From Anthropogastromicrobium aceti (GTDB lineage Bacteria > Bacillota > Clostridia > Lachnospirales > Lachnospiraceae), in the NCBI RefSeq assembly GCF_025567095.1, contig NZ_JAOQJH010000004.1: a stretch of DNA of 64,000 nucleotides, one strand, 5' to 3'. The position numbers and the translations under genes were made by a program. A model generated the notes under the pieces. The model did no database searches. It was not told where the DNA came from and worked only from the letters and a program-made list of their open reading frames with translations. Shown in pieces: positions 42,501-49,248 of the stretch. Every line of letters starts with the position of its first letter. The stretch's first letter is position 1.

Positions 42501-42541
42501 GCCGTCTGGTAAGAGATTTTATCTCGAAATTTATTCATTAA
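39506..42541 (+). CDS. Fusion: PEP-synthase-like ATP-grasp/phosphohistidine kinase plus class I glutamine amidotransferase (glutamine-kinase-like)
   Basis: The 1011-residue protein has four parts. (1) An ATP-grasp PEP/pyruvate-binding domain, about 1-220, with 'RIVVRSSSTQED' and 'LDIEFAIDSHNQ...LFQVRPLA'. (2) A largely helical middle region, about 230-680. (3) A swivelling phosphohistidine domain, about 690-785, 'KYGGAASHMAIRCAEFNIPA' with His745. (4) A GATase/peptidase C26-like domain from about 796 ('ALITQREGVNDYGDPTD'), with nucleophile Cys896 in 'IIGTCRGMQY' and His984/Glu986 in 'VQWHPERK'. The PEP-binding barrel of PpsA/PpdK is absent. Order (1)-(3) matches C. jejuni L-glutamine kinase Cj1418 and rifampin phosphotransferase; part (4) resembles Cj1417, which cleaves gamma-glutamyl-CDP-amidate. 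Glutamine phosphorylation is therefore a strong but untested inference. GGGAGG precedes ATG 39506; trxB-like follows after 51 bp. Confidence 0.8.
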   Translation: MANRINKIISTKANTLYAMKNLIKKASIEEMYILRVEDFWRNKNQVCTEIMEKFGGCRIVVRSSSTQEDCMKSSNAGHYKSILDVDSASRAQIVESIEAVIQSYEKDIKGISNEQVLIQRQAMDVCVSGVVFSRDLKGKRPYYLVNYDDLGSTDSVTSGRGGKTLWIARNVSLYQLEERWRNLITAVTEVESIIEDIPLDIEFAIDSHNQVILFQVRPLAAGYREGRYIDDYSFFARKGQIRREYEEHLDAITGKPMKLSDMAFWNPSEIIGSNPRALDYSLYREIITHHAWNEGIRTLGYRAFNEDLMYQVGNKPYINLTYSYYSLIPASIPEPLALRLVQYYQTRLEEDLSAHDKIEFEIIFSSYDFMTEENSKRLLRYGFTEEERKLLVREVKKLTIDAVMNQEKILKEDLEALKRLENCREEIEKLLYQDVSIDRIIDSILTLLKEIRTNGTPQFARQARLAFIARAFLRTLVDAGYYTSENVDTFMQGISTVSSEFNDDFERFSEGLISREEFNFKYGHLRSGTYDIRSDRYDAMNFRPAPSRIKKDKVKIQKDLDISILTQALEDTQLDVPAERMAKFWISAIEQREYFKFEFTKSLSMVLELIRKLGSILEIRTMDLSWLCVDDFKLYESGCDPENLKKLWMKLITKRRRLNHDSRLILLPEVILSGASVDVIPVYEARPNFITAKTVEGEVVLLDEEPDADITGKIVVVPKADPGYEWIFTKNIKGFITKYGGAASHMAIRCAEFNIPAAIGCGEKIYDTVSQLDYLEMDCRNGLIKEGIQYTNLHALITQREGVNDYGDPTDILEAGYVEFYESIGFIPRPVANHTKNFERLFDEKIDLLIVVGGGALGPQWYDRKHEETVQPYRDKMEEKLIHYCVNHGIPIIGTCRGMQYVNVLFGGKLAYHPDLPCPRERGEDHKVRLLKENRSIYVNNYHKDVIFEDALADCFEPLAIDEDNHTIEAYQSEQMKILGVQWHPERKFGHADGIDETRRLVRDFISKFIH

Positions 42542-42592
42542 GCTAGAGGATATATACCATTTATTAACTAAGAAAAGAGGAAATAAGAGAAT

Positions 42593-43489
42593 ATGTACGA
42601 TATGATTATAGTAGGGGCTGGAACAGCGGGTCTGACAGCAGGAATTTATGCGCTCAGATCTGGCGTTAAGCCGCTTATTCTGGAGTGTGAGGCTATGGGC
42701 GGACAGATTACATTGTCTCCGTGTGTGGAAAATTATCCAGGTATTGCAAAGATCAGCGGAATGGAGTTTGCAGATGGACTGATGGCACAGTTGACAAATC
42801 TTGGCGGTGAGGTTACTTATGGCAGGGTAATTTCGGCACGAAAAATAGATAATGGCTTTGAAGTTTGCACTGAGGATGGTGAGACATATGAGGGCAAAAA
42901 TCTTATTATTGCGTCAGGTGCGGCACATCGTCATCTAGGAATCGAGCGAGAGCAGGAGCTGATTGGAAGAGGAGTTTCTTACTGTGCTGTATGTGACGGA
43001 CCGTTTTTTAAGGAGAAAACAGCGGCTGTTGTAGGAGGAGGAAGCGCAGCTCTTCAGGATGCGCTGTATCTGGCAGGCATTTGCAGCAAGGTGTATTTGA
43101 TTCACAGAAGAGATACATTCCGCGCTGAGAAGAGTCTTATTGATCAGGTAATGGCTGCAGAGAATATTGAGTGTGTGATGGAAAGTCGTGTGACTGCACT
43201 TATTGGTGAAAAGAAGCTGACAGAACTTGAAGTTACAAATCTTTCAGGTGAAAAGAAGACACTTGTGGCAGATGGCTTATTCGTTGCAATAGGAATGGAG
43301 CCTCACAATGAAGTATTTAGAGATCTCGTAGATCTTGACGAGGCTGGATATGTAATTGCCGGTGAAAATTGTAAAACAAGGACACCGGGAGTTTACGCTG
43401 CAGGAGACTGCCGTACTAAGACGGTGCGTCAGCTGACAACAGCAGCAGCCGACGGAACAGTATGCGGACTTGTTTGTAAAGCAGTATAA
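42593..43489 (+). CDS. trxB: Thioredoxin reductase-like FAD/NAD(P)H disulfide oxidoreductase
   Basis: The 298-residue flavoprotein has the FAD Rossmann motif 'IIVGAGTAGLTAGIYALRSG', redox pair 'CAVCDG' at about 133-136, NADPH motif 'VVGGGSAALQDALYL' (Ser/Ala in the last positions where GxGxxA is usual), and the closing 'GVYAAGDCRTKTVRQLTTAAADG'. It passes electrons from NAD(P)H to thioredoxin or a related partner. No thioredoxin gene is adjacent. GAGG-rich sequence precedes ATG 42593, and it may share a transcript with the upstream fusion gene. Confidence 0.93.
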   Translation: MYDMIIVGAGTAGLTAGIYALRSGVKPLILECEAMGGQITLSPCVENYPGIAKISGMEFADGLMAQLTNLGGEVTYGRVISARKIDNGFEVCTEDGETYEGKNLIIASGAAHRHLGIEREQELIGRGVSYCAVCDGPFFKEKTAAVVGGGSAALQDALYLAGICSKVYLIHRRDTFRAEKSLIDQVMAAENIECVMESRVTALIGEKKLTELEVTNLSGEKKTLVADGLFVAIGMEPHNEVFRDLVDLDEAGYVIAGENCKTRTPGVYAAGDCRTKTVRQLTTAAADGTVCGLVCKAV

Positions 43490-43494
43490 AAATA

Positions 43495-43539
43495 AAACCT
43501 TCAAATACATTCGATAAAAAATGTATTTGAAGGTTTTTT
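43495..43539. terminator. Bidirectional terminator between trxB and prs
   Basis: AAAACCTTCAAATACATT pairs with AATGTATTTGAAGGTTTT, with A- and T-runs outside; it serves the convergent trxB-like and prs genes. Confidence 0.9.
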
Positions 43540-43546
43540 GTTTGTA

Positions 43547-44758
43547 TTATGCTTCCTCAGAGATATTATTCTCGGCAGCTTTTTGTGCCTGCGCAGCACG
43601 ATGCTTTTCAAGAATACGGTTGATTCTGTCAGTCGGATTTAATAGACCATGAATTGATACATTGTGATTTAAGTTATCAATCAAAAGTGCAATATACTTG
43701 CTCAGATCAACATTTACATAGTACGGACGAGATAGCAGCTCTGGTCTCTGGTAAACAAGGTTAGTGGTCAGGATATGATCAATGATACCCTGATCATAAG
43801 CAGCATCAAACTTTGCCAGGCCATTTGTAAACAGACCAAAAGTAGCAGCAGCGTAAACCTTGCGTGCCTTACGGCGTTTTAATTCGCGTGCAACATCAAG
43901 AATGCTGTCACCAGAAGAAATCATGTCGTCGATAATGATGACATCCTTTCCTTCTACGTTGGTACCTAAAAACTCGTGAGCAACGATAGGGTTCTTTCCG
44001 TCTACAATGCGGGTGTAATCGCGGCGCTTGTAGAACATACCCATATCAACACCAAGATAGTTAGTCAGCTGGATTGCACGGCCCATGCCGCCCTCATCTG
44101 GGCTGATGACCATAAGATGCTCATTGTCAACCTGCAGATCTGGCTCTGCACGAAGCAGTGCTTTGATAAATTGGTATACACACGGAACGCTCTCAAATCC
44201 ATCACGTGGAATTGCGTTCTGAACACGTGCATCATGAGCATCAAAAGTAATGATGTTGGATACACCCATTTTTGTAAGTTCCTGAAGAGCCATAGCGCAG
44301 TCAAGAGACTCGCGGGAAGTACGCTTGTGCTGGCGGCTTTCATACAGGAATGGCATGATTACATTGATACGGCGTGCCTTGCCTTCAACAGCAGCAATGA
44401 TACGCTTTAAATCCTGGTAATGATCGTCTGGAGACATGTGATTCACATATCCGCACAGAGAATACGTTTGGCTATAGTTACAAACATCCACCATAAGATA
44501 CAGATCGCAGCCGCGGACTGATTCCTCGATAACGCCCTTTGCTTCACCGGAACCGAAGCGAGGATTCTTTGCTTTGACAATATAGCTGTCCTTGCTGTAT
44601 TCAGAGAAGTGAAGCGCAGTAGATTGTGCATGACTTCTCTCAGCGCGCCACTCAGTCAGGTATTGATTAACCTTCTGTCCAAGGGTTGCGCAGCTTTCAA
44701 GTGGGATAAGACCCAGTGTGCCCACTGGTATCGTGTTCAGATTCTTTTCGTTTGGCAT
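43547..44758 (-). CDS. prs: Ribose-phosphate pyrophosphokinase (PRPP synthetase), long form
   Basis: ATG 44758 is chosen because GGAGG lies five bases upstream. The 403-residue protein is longer than the usual 310-320 residue Prs but has the core features: 'RRINVIMPFLYESRQHKRT', 'DAHDARVQNAIP', and the PRPP-binding loop 'DVIIIDDMISSGDSILDVA'. The extra length is N-terminal (about 60 residues) plus an Ala/Gln/Glu tail. It makes PRPP from ribose 5-phosphate and ATP for nucleotides, His and Trp. The long form is common in Clostridia as a second Prs class. Confidence 0.92.
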   Translation of the reverse strand: MPNEKNLNTIPVGTLGLIPLESCATLGQKVNQYLTEWRAERSHAQSTALHFSEYSKDSYIVKAKNPRFGSGEAKGVIEESVRGCDLYLMVDVCNYSQTYSLCGYVNHMSPDDHYQDLKRIIAAVEGKARRINVIMPFLYESRQHKRTSRESLDCAMALQELTKMGVSNIITFDAHDARVQNAIPRDGFESVPCVYQFIKALLRAEPDLQVDNEHLMVISPDEGGMGRAIQLTNYLGVDMGMFYKRRDYTRIVDGKNPIVAHEFLGTNVEGKDVIIIDDMISSGDSILDVARELKRRKARKVYAAATFGLFTNGLAKFDAAYDQGIIDHILTTNLVYQRPELLSRPYYVNVDLSKYIALLIDNLNHNVSIHGLLNPTDRINRILEKHRAAQAQKAAENNISEEA

Positions 44759-44818
44759 GATGACCTCCATGATTATAATATGCAGCTTACCTGCGTCCAA
44801 AAGTACGAACCTTAACTA

Positions 44819-44847
44819 ATCATAACATGAAGATGTCGAAGATTCAA
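44819..44847 (-). promoter_or_regulatory. Promoter of prs
   Basis: On the minus strand TTGAAT (44842-44847), 17 bases, TATGAT (44819-44824). Confidence 0.65.
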
Positions 44848-44905
44848 GCCTTACGTCGAAATGGATAAAAAAGAAATTTACGTAAAAAGAAAGAAAAATT
44901 TGTGC

Positions 44906-44962
44906 AACATGACCCCAGAGAATCAAAGTAATAAGCGAATTAGCAGTGGTCATGTTATTTTT
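44906..44962. repeat. Palindromic intergenic element between prs and the dnaC-like gene
   Basis: AACATGACC (44906-44914) pairs with GGTCATGTT (44948-44956), followed by ATTTTTT on the + strand. The loop contains AATCAAAGTAATAAGCGAAT, which matches the 51653-51672 element (GATCAAAGTCACAAGCGAAT) at 17 of 20 positions. It also lies where the leftward dnaC-like transcript should end. Confidence 0.5.
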
Positions 44963-44979
44963 TAGAAAAAAAGATATGT

Positions 44980-45951
44980 CTACGAATTTCTTAAATCTTC
45001 TCCAAAAACAGGGATAGGCGTATATTGCCCCATAAGTCGTGAGGAGATTCGCTCAGTGTAGGTACTTTGAAGCTCTTCTGGGCTTAGATTTGTTGAGATA
45101 ATAGTTGTTTTCCTTGACAGATCACGCGAATTGATCACATGAAACAGCTGACTGATTACAAAAGGAGTCAGATTTTCAGTTCCAAGATCATCAATAATCA
45201 ACAGGCTGCATGTGAGTGCATATGAATCATTTTCTGATGAATCATCGTTGTTAGAATGAAAACGCTGCATAGCTGATTCAAAAAATTCAGGAGCAGTCAT
45301 ATATAAGACAGAAAAGCCTTTGTCAAGAACAACCTTTGCAATACAGTTACAAAGAAAGGTCTTGCCAACGCCTGGATTTCCAAAGATTAAAAGACTAGGG
45401 TTTCCATCCTTGAACTGATAAGCATATTTTTCATAAATAAGTTTGAGACGCTGCATATGGGCGCGATTACTCATTCCGCCAAGAAGTGGATTTGGTGCAT
45501 CTGAATAGCGGTTTATATCAAATGTGTTAAAATTCTCACGTTCCAAACGGTCTCTAATGCCAGATTGTTCATAGAGTAAGCTTATGCCAGCCTGCTCAAA
45601 GCAGTGGCATTTGCGGTTTCCGTCAAGATATCCAGTATCTTTACAGTCCGGGCAGCTATACTTTGGCTGAAGATCATCAAGTGTATAGTGAAGAGAAGAA
45701 AGAAGCGCACCGCGCTCGCGTCTAAGTGCATCAATCTGCATCTGCGCATTTAGAGCCTGCGCTTTATTGCCAGTGATTTTAGCCTTTGCAAGAGCAGCGC
45801 TAGATGTCGGAAGAAGCTTTGAAATCTCAAGAAGTCTTGGGCACTGCGCATAGATATGGCGCAGACGTTCTTCCATTTCATGCTGGTGTTGGAAACGGAT
45901 GCGGCTGTAGCGGCGCATCAGTTCATTATATTGTGAATTGGTCAGAGCCAT
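44980..45951 (-). CDS. DnaC/DnaI-like helicase loader ATPase
   Basis: The 323-residue AAA+ protein has Walker A 'IFGNPGVGKTFLCN', Walker B 'LLIIDDLGTENL' and the sensor-like 'KTTIISTNLSPEEL', as in DnaC/IstB-type loaders. An N-terminal helical region precedes a zinc-ribbon-like 'CPDCKDTGYLDGNRKCHC' at about 98-115, common in Clostridial DnaC-like proteins. It probably loads the replicative helicase. Located 25 bp behind the DnaD gene, its expected primosome partner. Confidence 0.9.
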   Translation of the reverse strand: MALTNSQYNELMRRYSRIRFQHQHEMEERLRHIYAQCPRLLEISKLLPTSSAALAKAKITGNKAQALNAQMQIDALRRERGALLSSLHYTLDDLQPKYSCPDCKDTGYLDGNRKCHCFEQAGISLLYEQSGIRDRLERENFNTFDINRYSDAPNPLLGGMSNRAHMQRLKLIYEKYAYQFKDGNPSLLIFGNPGVGKTFLCNCIAKVVLDKGFSVLYMTAPEFFESAMQRFHSNNDDSSENDSYALTCSLLIIDDLGTENLTPFVISQLFHVINSRDLSRKTTIISTNLSPEELQSTYTERISSRLMGQYTPIPVFGEDLRNS

Positions 45952-45976
45952 AAAAAGTCAATCCTTTCTGTGATAA

Positions 45977-47185
45977 TCATTCATTTGAATCCTGACTATA
46001 CTGCTTTAAAATCTTTTCCATGTAATTATTATTTTTGCGCTCAGTAAAATTACGAAACTGCTGTGTACCCTTTGCGACAGAAGAAGCACGGTTTGAACTG
46101 GTGCGCTTTGCAGCATCACTTTTTACCTTTTGATCGCGCTGATTTTCAGCAGCCTGTGCATCAGCAAGTGAATGCACATTTTTTTCCTTCCAGCGCTTTA
46201 AGATGCTTTCTGTAAAATTAACATTTGGGCGCTGACATTTTTTCATCGTGATATTGCAGGCATAAACATAGACATCTGTAGGAAAACTGTAATCCTTGAT
46301 CCATTTATTGATATATTCAAGCTGAGCCGGAGCAGGAGTCTGATTGTATAAGCCATATGCCTTCATGATAGCATAGACAGTATCATTATGAAGCAGGTTG
46401 TACTGACGAATAGCATCAAGTGTATGAAGACCCTTTTGATGCCAGGACTGGGCAACAGAATCAATAAATTTCATATTAAGCTTGCCCTTGCAGTGATTAG
46501 CGCAGTAATCAACAAGATAATCAATGACATCTGGTGAGCGGTTAAACTGAAGATACCAATAGCCAAATGATTCTGTGTCTGCATAATTAAGCGGATGCGA
46601 AAAATACTGCTGCCATGCCGACATATACATGTTAAACTCTGGATCGTTCTCAAGAAGAATCAGCTCCTCTTGGGAAAGATGAAGTGACTGTATAGAAGGG
46701 GTCGCATTTGCAGCAGAATGTGTAGTAGTTTGTGTGGAAGCCATTGAGCCAGAAGCATTTGCAATGGTTGTATTTGCAGGAGAAACTAAAGCAGGAGTGG
46801 GCGTAGGAATTACAGATTGTACGCTTGGAGCAGGTGCAGCAGTCTGTGTAGGTGCAGTCTGTGCAGAAGCCTCTGTCTCTGCCTGAATAGATGGATCTGT
46901 AAATGCAACTCCTGACAATTCGTGACCCGATGTAAAGCTAAGGCGCATCAAACCAACAGATTCCCAATAACTAAGAGAACGAAGTACCTCGCGCTCTGAA
47001 ATATCAAGCCTGTCACTAATTGAAGCACTGCTTAAACCAGTGGCTGATGTCGAGACAGCGCGAAGCAAATATAGGTAAACCTTTACATCCGTACCGGAGG
47101 CGGCAGGAAGAAAACGGTCTATAAAATAGCCGGGAACAACAAGGGTATCTATGCTGAGCCGGTTCTCCAGTAAAAGAAAGGACAT
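45977..47185 (-). CDS. DnaD-domain primosome protein
   Basis: ATG 47185 has GGAGG six bases away. The 402-residue protein has an N-terminal winged-helix-like part (about 1-95, 'ISDRLDISEREVLRSLSYWE'), a low-complexity Ala/Thr/Pro/Ser linker (about 108-170), and two DnaD-type domains (about 190-262 and 280-345; 'WYLQFNRSPDVIDYLVDYC', 'YACNITMKKCQRPNVNFTESILKRW'). The tail is basic. DnaD proteins act with DnaB/DnaI in replication restart; two domains in tandem resemble the DnaB arrangement of Bacillus. It forms an operon with the loader gene. Confidence 0.9.
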   Translation of the reverse strand: MSFLLLENRLSIDTLVVPGYFIDRFLPAASGTDVKVYLYLLRAVSTSATGLSSASISDRLDISEREVLRSLSYWESVGLMRLSFTSGHELSGVAFTDPSIQAETEASAQTAPTQTAAPAPSVQSVIPTPTPALVSPANTTIANASGSMASTQTTTHSAANATPSIQSLHLSQEELILLENDPEFNMYMSAWQQYFSHPLNYADTESFGYWYLQFNRSPDVIDYLVDYCANHCKGKLNMKFIDSVAQSWHQKGLHTLDAIRQYNLLHNDTVYAIMKAYGLYNQTPAPAQLEYINKWIKDYSFPTDVYVYACNITMKKCQRPNVNFTESILKRWKEKNVHSLADAQAAENQRDQKVKSDAAKRTSSNRASSVAKGTQQFRNFTERKNNNYMEKILKQYSQDSNE

Positions 47186-47253
47186 AAAAAACCTCCAAAA
47201 TCCAAGTATCATCTTTGTAAAGTATAGCACAAGTTATTTCTTTTGAAAAGCGA

Positions 47254-47307
47254 TAAAAAATCCCCAATTATTTCCCTTAGGATCAGGGCAAGCAATTGGG
47301 GATTTTG
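47254..47307 (-). terminator. Terminator of murC
   Basis: ATCCCCAATT (47260-47269) pairs with AATTGGGGAT (47294-47303), with a T-run on the minus strand. It separates murC from the dnaD-like gene. Confidence 0.8.
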
Positions 47308-47315
47308 CGAATACC

Positions 47316-48698
47316 TTATTTAGAAATTAAGTCTTCTCCGATTTTTACAACATCACCGGCGCCCATAGTGATCACCAGATCACCAGAGGCTGCGTGCTGC
47401 AAAATAAATTTTTCAATTTCTTCAAAGGTTTCAAAGTAATGAGCACTTGTACCAGCCTGCTCTAACAAAACGCGGATATTGTCGGAGCTTATGCCAAGAT
47501 CATCAGTTTCTCTTGCCGGATAAATTTTTGCAAGAACGACCTCATCTGCTAAGGACAGAGCTTTTGCAAAATCAGTAAGCAAAGCTTTTGTTCTTGTATA
47601 GGTGTGCGGCTGGAAGATGCACCAGATCTTTTTGTGAGGATACTTCTTTGCAGCAGTAAGTGTCGCTGTGATTTCCTGCGGATGATGTGCGTAATCGTCA
47701 ATAATAGTAATTCCATTTACGACACCCTTCTTTTCAAAGCGTCTCTGTGTGCCATGGAAATTCAAAAGACCAGCAGCGATGGCATCCATTGAAAGATTCA
47801 GCTTTTTGCAAAGGGCAACGGCAGCAAGTGCATTGTAAACATTATGCTCTCCAGGAACACTTAACTGAATGTGACCAAGTGTAGTGTTGCGTGCATCTGT
47901 GACGTCAAAGGAAGCCTGAGCAAATTCATTATATGAGATATTAGAAGCACGATAATCGCAGGATTCTCCGTGTCCAACAGTGATAATCTCGCAGTCAAGT
48001 CCATTGATCAACTCAGAAAGATTATGAATATCACCGTTAATTACAAGTATTCCATCCTTTGGAAGCTTTTCCATAAATAAGCGGAAAGAATGACGGATAT
48101 CGTCAATGTCCTTAAAGAAGTCAAGATGGTCTGCTTCAATATTTAGGATAACTTCCATAGTAGGATAGAAGGATAAAAAGCTGTTTGTGTATTCGCAGGC
48201 CTCAGTGACAAAAAGATTTGAGCCACCTACGCGAATATTTCCTCCGATTGTTGGAAGAATGCCTCCGACAGAGATTGTCGGATCAGTATCAGCAGCCAAA
48301 AGAATTTCAGTAACCATAGAGGTCGTAGTTGTCTTTCCATGAGTTCCAGCAATGTTGATTGCCGTTTTATAGTTTCTCATCAGCTGTCCAAGAAGCTCAG
48401 CTCTTGTTAACAGCGGGATATTGCGCTTTGTTGCATCAACAATCTCTGGATGTTCAGGATGGATCGCTGCTGTGTAGACAACGACATCTGTTCCCTGTGG
48501 AATGTGAGAGATGGACTGATCATAAAAGATAACAGCGCCAAGTGAGGACAGATGGTCAGTCAGAGGTGATTCCTTAGAATCAGAGCCGCTGACGGTAAAG
48601 CCCTCCTTCATTAAAACCTCAGCAAGTCCGCTCATGCTGATGCCGCCAATTCCAATAAAATAGACATGGCATGGATTTTCAAAATTAATATGGTACAT
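47316..48698 (-). CDS. murC: UDP-N-acetylmuramate--L-alanine ligase
   Basis: The 460-residue Mur ligase starts 'MYHINFENPCHVYFIGIGGISMSGLAEVLMKEGF', has the ATP loop 'IAGTHGKTTTTSMV', the middle domain 'NIEADHLDFFKDID' and 'VPGEHNVYNALAAVAL', and the C-terminal 'DDYAHHPQEI'. It adds L-Ala to UDP-MurNAc in peptidoglycan precursor synthesis. Length and motifs are complete. GGAGGAAG precedes ATG 48698. Confidence 0.97.
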   Translation of the reverse strand: MYHINFENPCHVYFIGIGGISMSGLAEVLMKEGFTVSGSDSKESPLTDHLSSLGAVIFYDQSISHIPQGTDVVVYTAAIHPEHPEIVDATKRNIPLLTRAELLGQLMRNYKTAINIAGTHGKTTTTSMVTEILLAADTDPTISVGGILPTIGGNIRVGGSNLFVTEACEYTNSFLSFYPTMEVILNIEADHLDFFKDIDDIRHSFRLFMEKLPKDGILVINGDIHNLSELINGLDCEIITVGHGESCDYRASNISYNEFAQASFDVTDARNTTLGHIQLSVPGEHNVYNALAAVALCKKLNLSMDAIAAGLLNFHGTQRRFEKKGVVNGITIIDDYAHHPQEITATLTAAKKYPHKKIWCIFQPHTYTRTKALLTDFAKALSLADEVVLAKIYPARETDDLGISSDNIRVLLEQAGTSAHYFETFEEIEKFILQHAASGDLVITMGAGDVVKIGEDLISK

Positions 48699-48837
48699 GG
48701 TACTTCCTCCGAATAATCAAGTTAAATAAGCAAAGTCAATACTGAAAAACAGTTGTTTCTTAACACAAATTCTGCTTGATTTAAGTATACTCGATTTTGG
48801 AGGAATGTAAAGCGTAAATGTTATTATGCTGTGCGAA

Positions 48838-48903
48838 TGAACGCCTATTCACAAAACTGCAATATTTACAGCATGCCCGAAGGTGAATGGATTTCACGAG
48901 CCG
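48838..48903 (+). repeat. Dispersed palindromic repeat, copy B
   Basis: TGAACGCCTATTCACAAAAC (48838-48857) matches the 34050-34069 copy closely, and TTTACAGCATGCCCGAAGG with the following TGAATGGATTTC matches 22388-22420. CCTATTCAC and GTGAATGG give imperfect self-pairing. Confidence 0.6.
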
Positions 48904-49070
48904 GACATTTGAAGCAGGTCTTTCAAAGTAATGTATAATAAGAAAGAGCATAAAAGGAACCTGCGGAGTTTGGTCCGGCGACGAAACCATTGCACCGAAG
49001 GGCATTCGTAACCTGTCGCGTGAACTGTAACAAATAAATAAAAATACATAAAAATTTTTTCTGTAAATTG

Positions 49071-49099
49071 TTCACTTTTTGAAAGAGATGTGCTATAAT
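49071..49099 (+). promoter_or_regulatory. Promoter of glgCD
   Basis: TTCACT (49071-49076), 17 bases ending TGC (extended -10), consensus TATAAT (49094-49099). The leader to glgC is about 145 bases. Confidence 0.7.
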
Positions 49100-49121
49100 A
49101 ACGACAAGTACTAAAAGATTA

Positions 49122-49215
49122 CAGTTCCCCAAACGCCTATTCACAAGACTGCACTTATGTGCCTTCACTGTTAGACAGTTTATTTCACTTGATGACAGGC
49201 GCTTGGTGAACTGAT
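49122..49215 (+). repeat. Dispersed palindromic repeat, copy C, in the glgC leader
   Basis: AGTTCCCCAAACGCCT pairs with AGGCGCTTGGTGAACT, closing a long hairpin that includes ATTCACAAGACTGCACTTAT, related to the 34059 and 48847 copies. It sits wholly inside the glgC 5' leader and could affect its mRNA. Confidence 0.6.
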
Positions 49216-49248
49216 AACACAACAATTAAAGAACAAAGGGGTGATTTT

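Larger units (their letters stand above)
48699..49248. other. Intergenic region between murC and glgC (550 bp)
   Basis: No credible gene was found. It contains two dispersed-repeat copies (48838-48903 and 49122-49215), the glgC promoter (49071-49099), a second -10-like TATAAT near 48932-48937, and a GC-richer tract at about 48955-49030 with no assigned role. Frames of 74-100 codons on the minus strand lack ribosome binding sites and cross the repeats. Confidence 0.6.

Noticed and set aside
39506..42541. Simple annotation of the fusion as phosphoenolpyruvate synthase or pyruvate phosphate dikinase
   Set aside because: The PEP/pyruvate-binding barrel is missing; after the phosphohistidine domain the chain goes straight into a GATase-like domain.
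48781..49005. 74-codon minus-strand frame (and a 100-codon one at 48923-49225) upstream of glgC
   Set aside because: The frames cross dispersed-repeat sequence, have no ribosome binding site and no recognisable domain.
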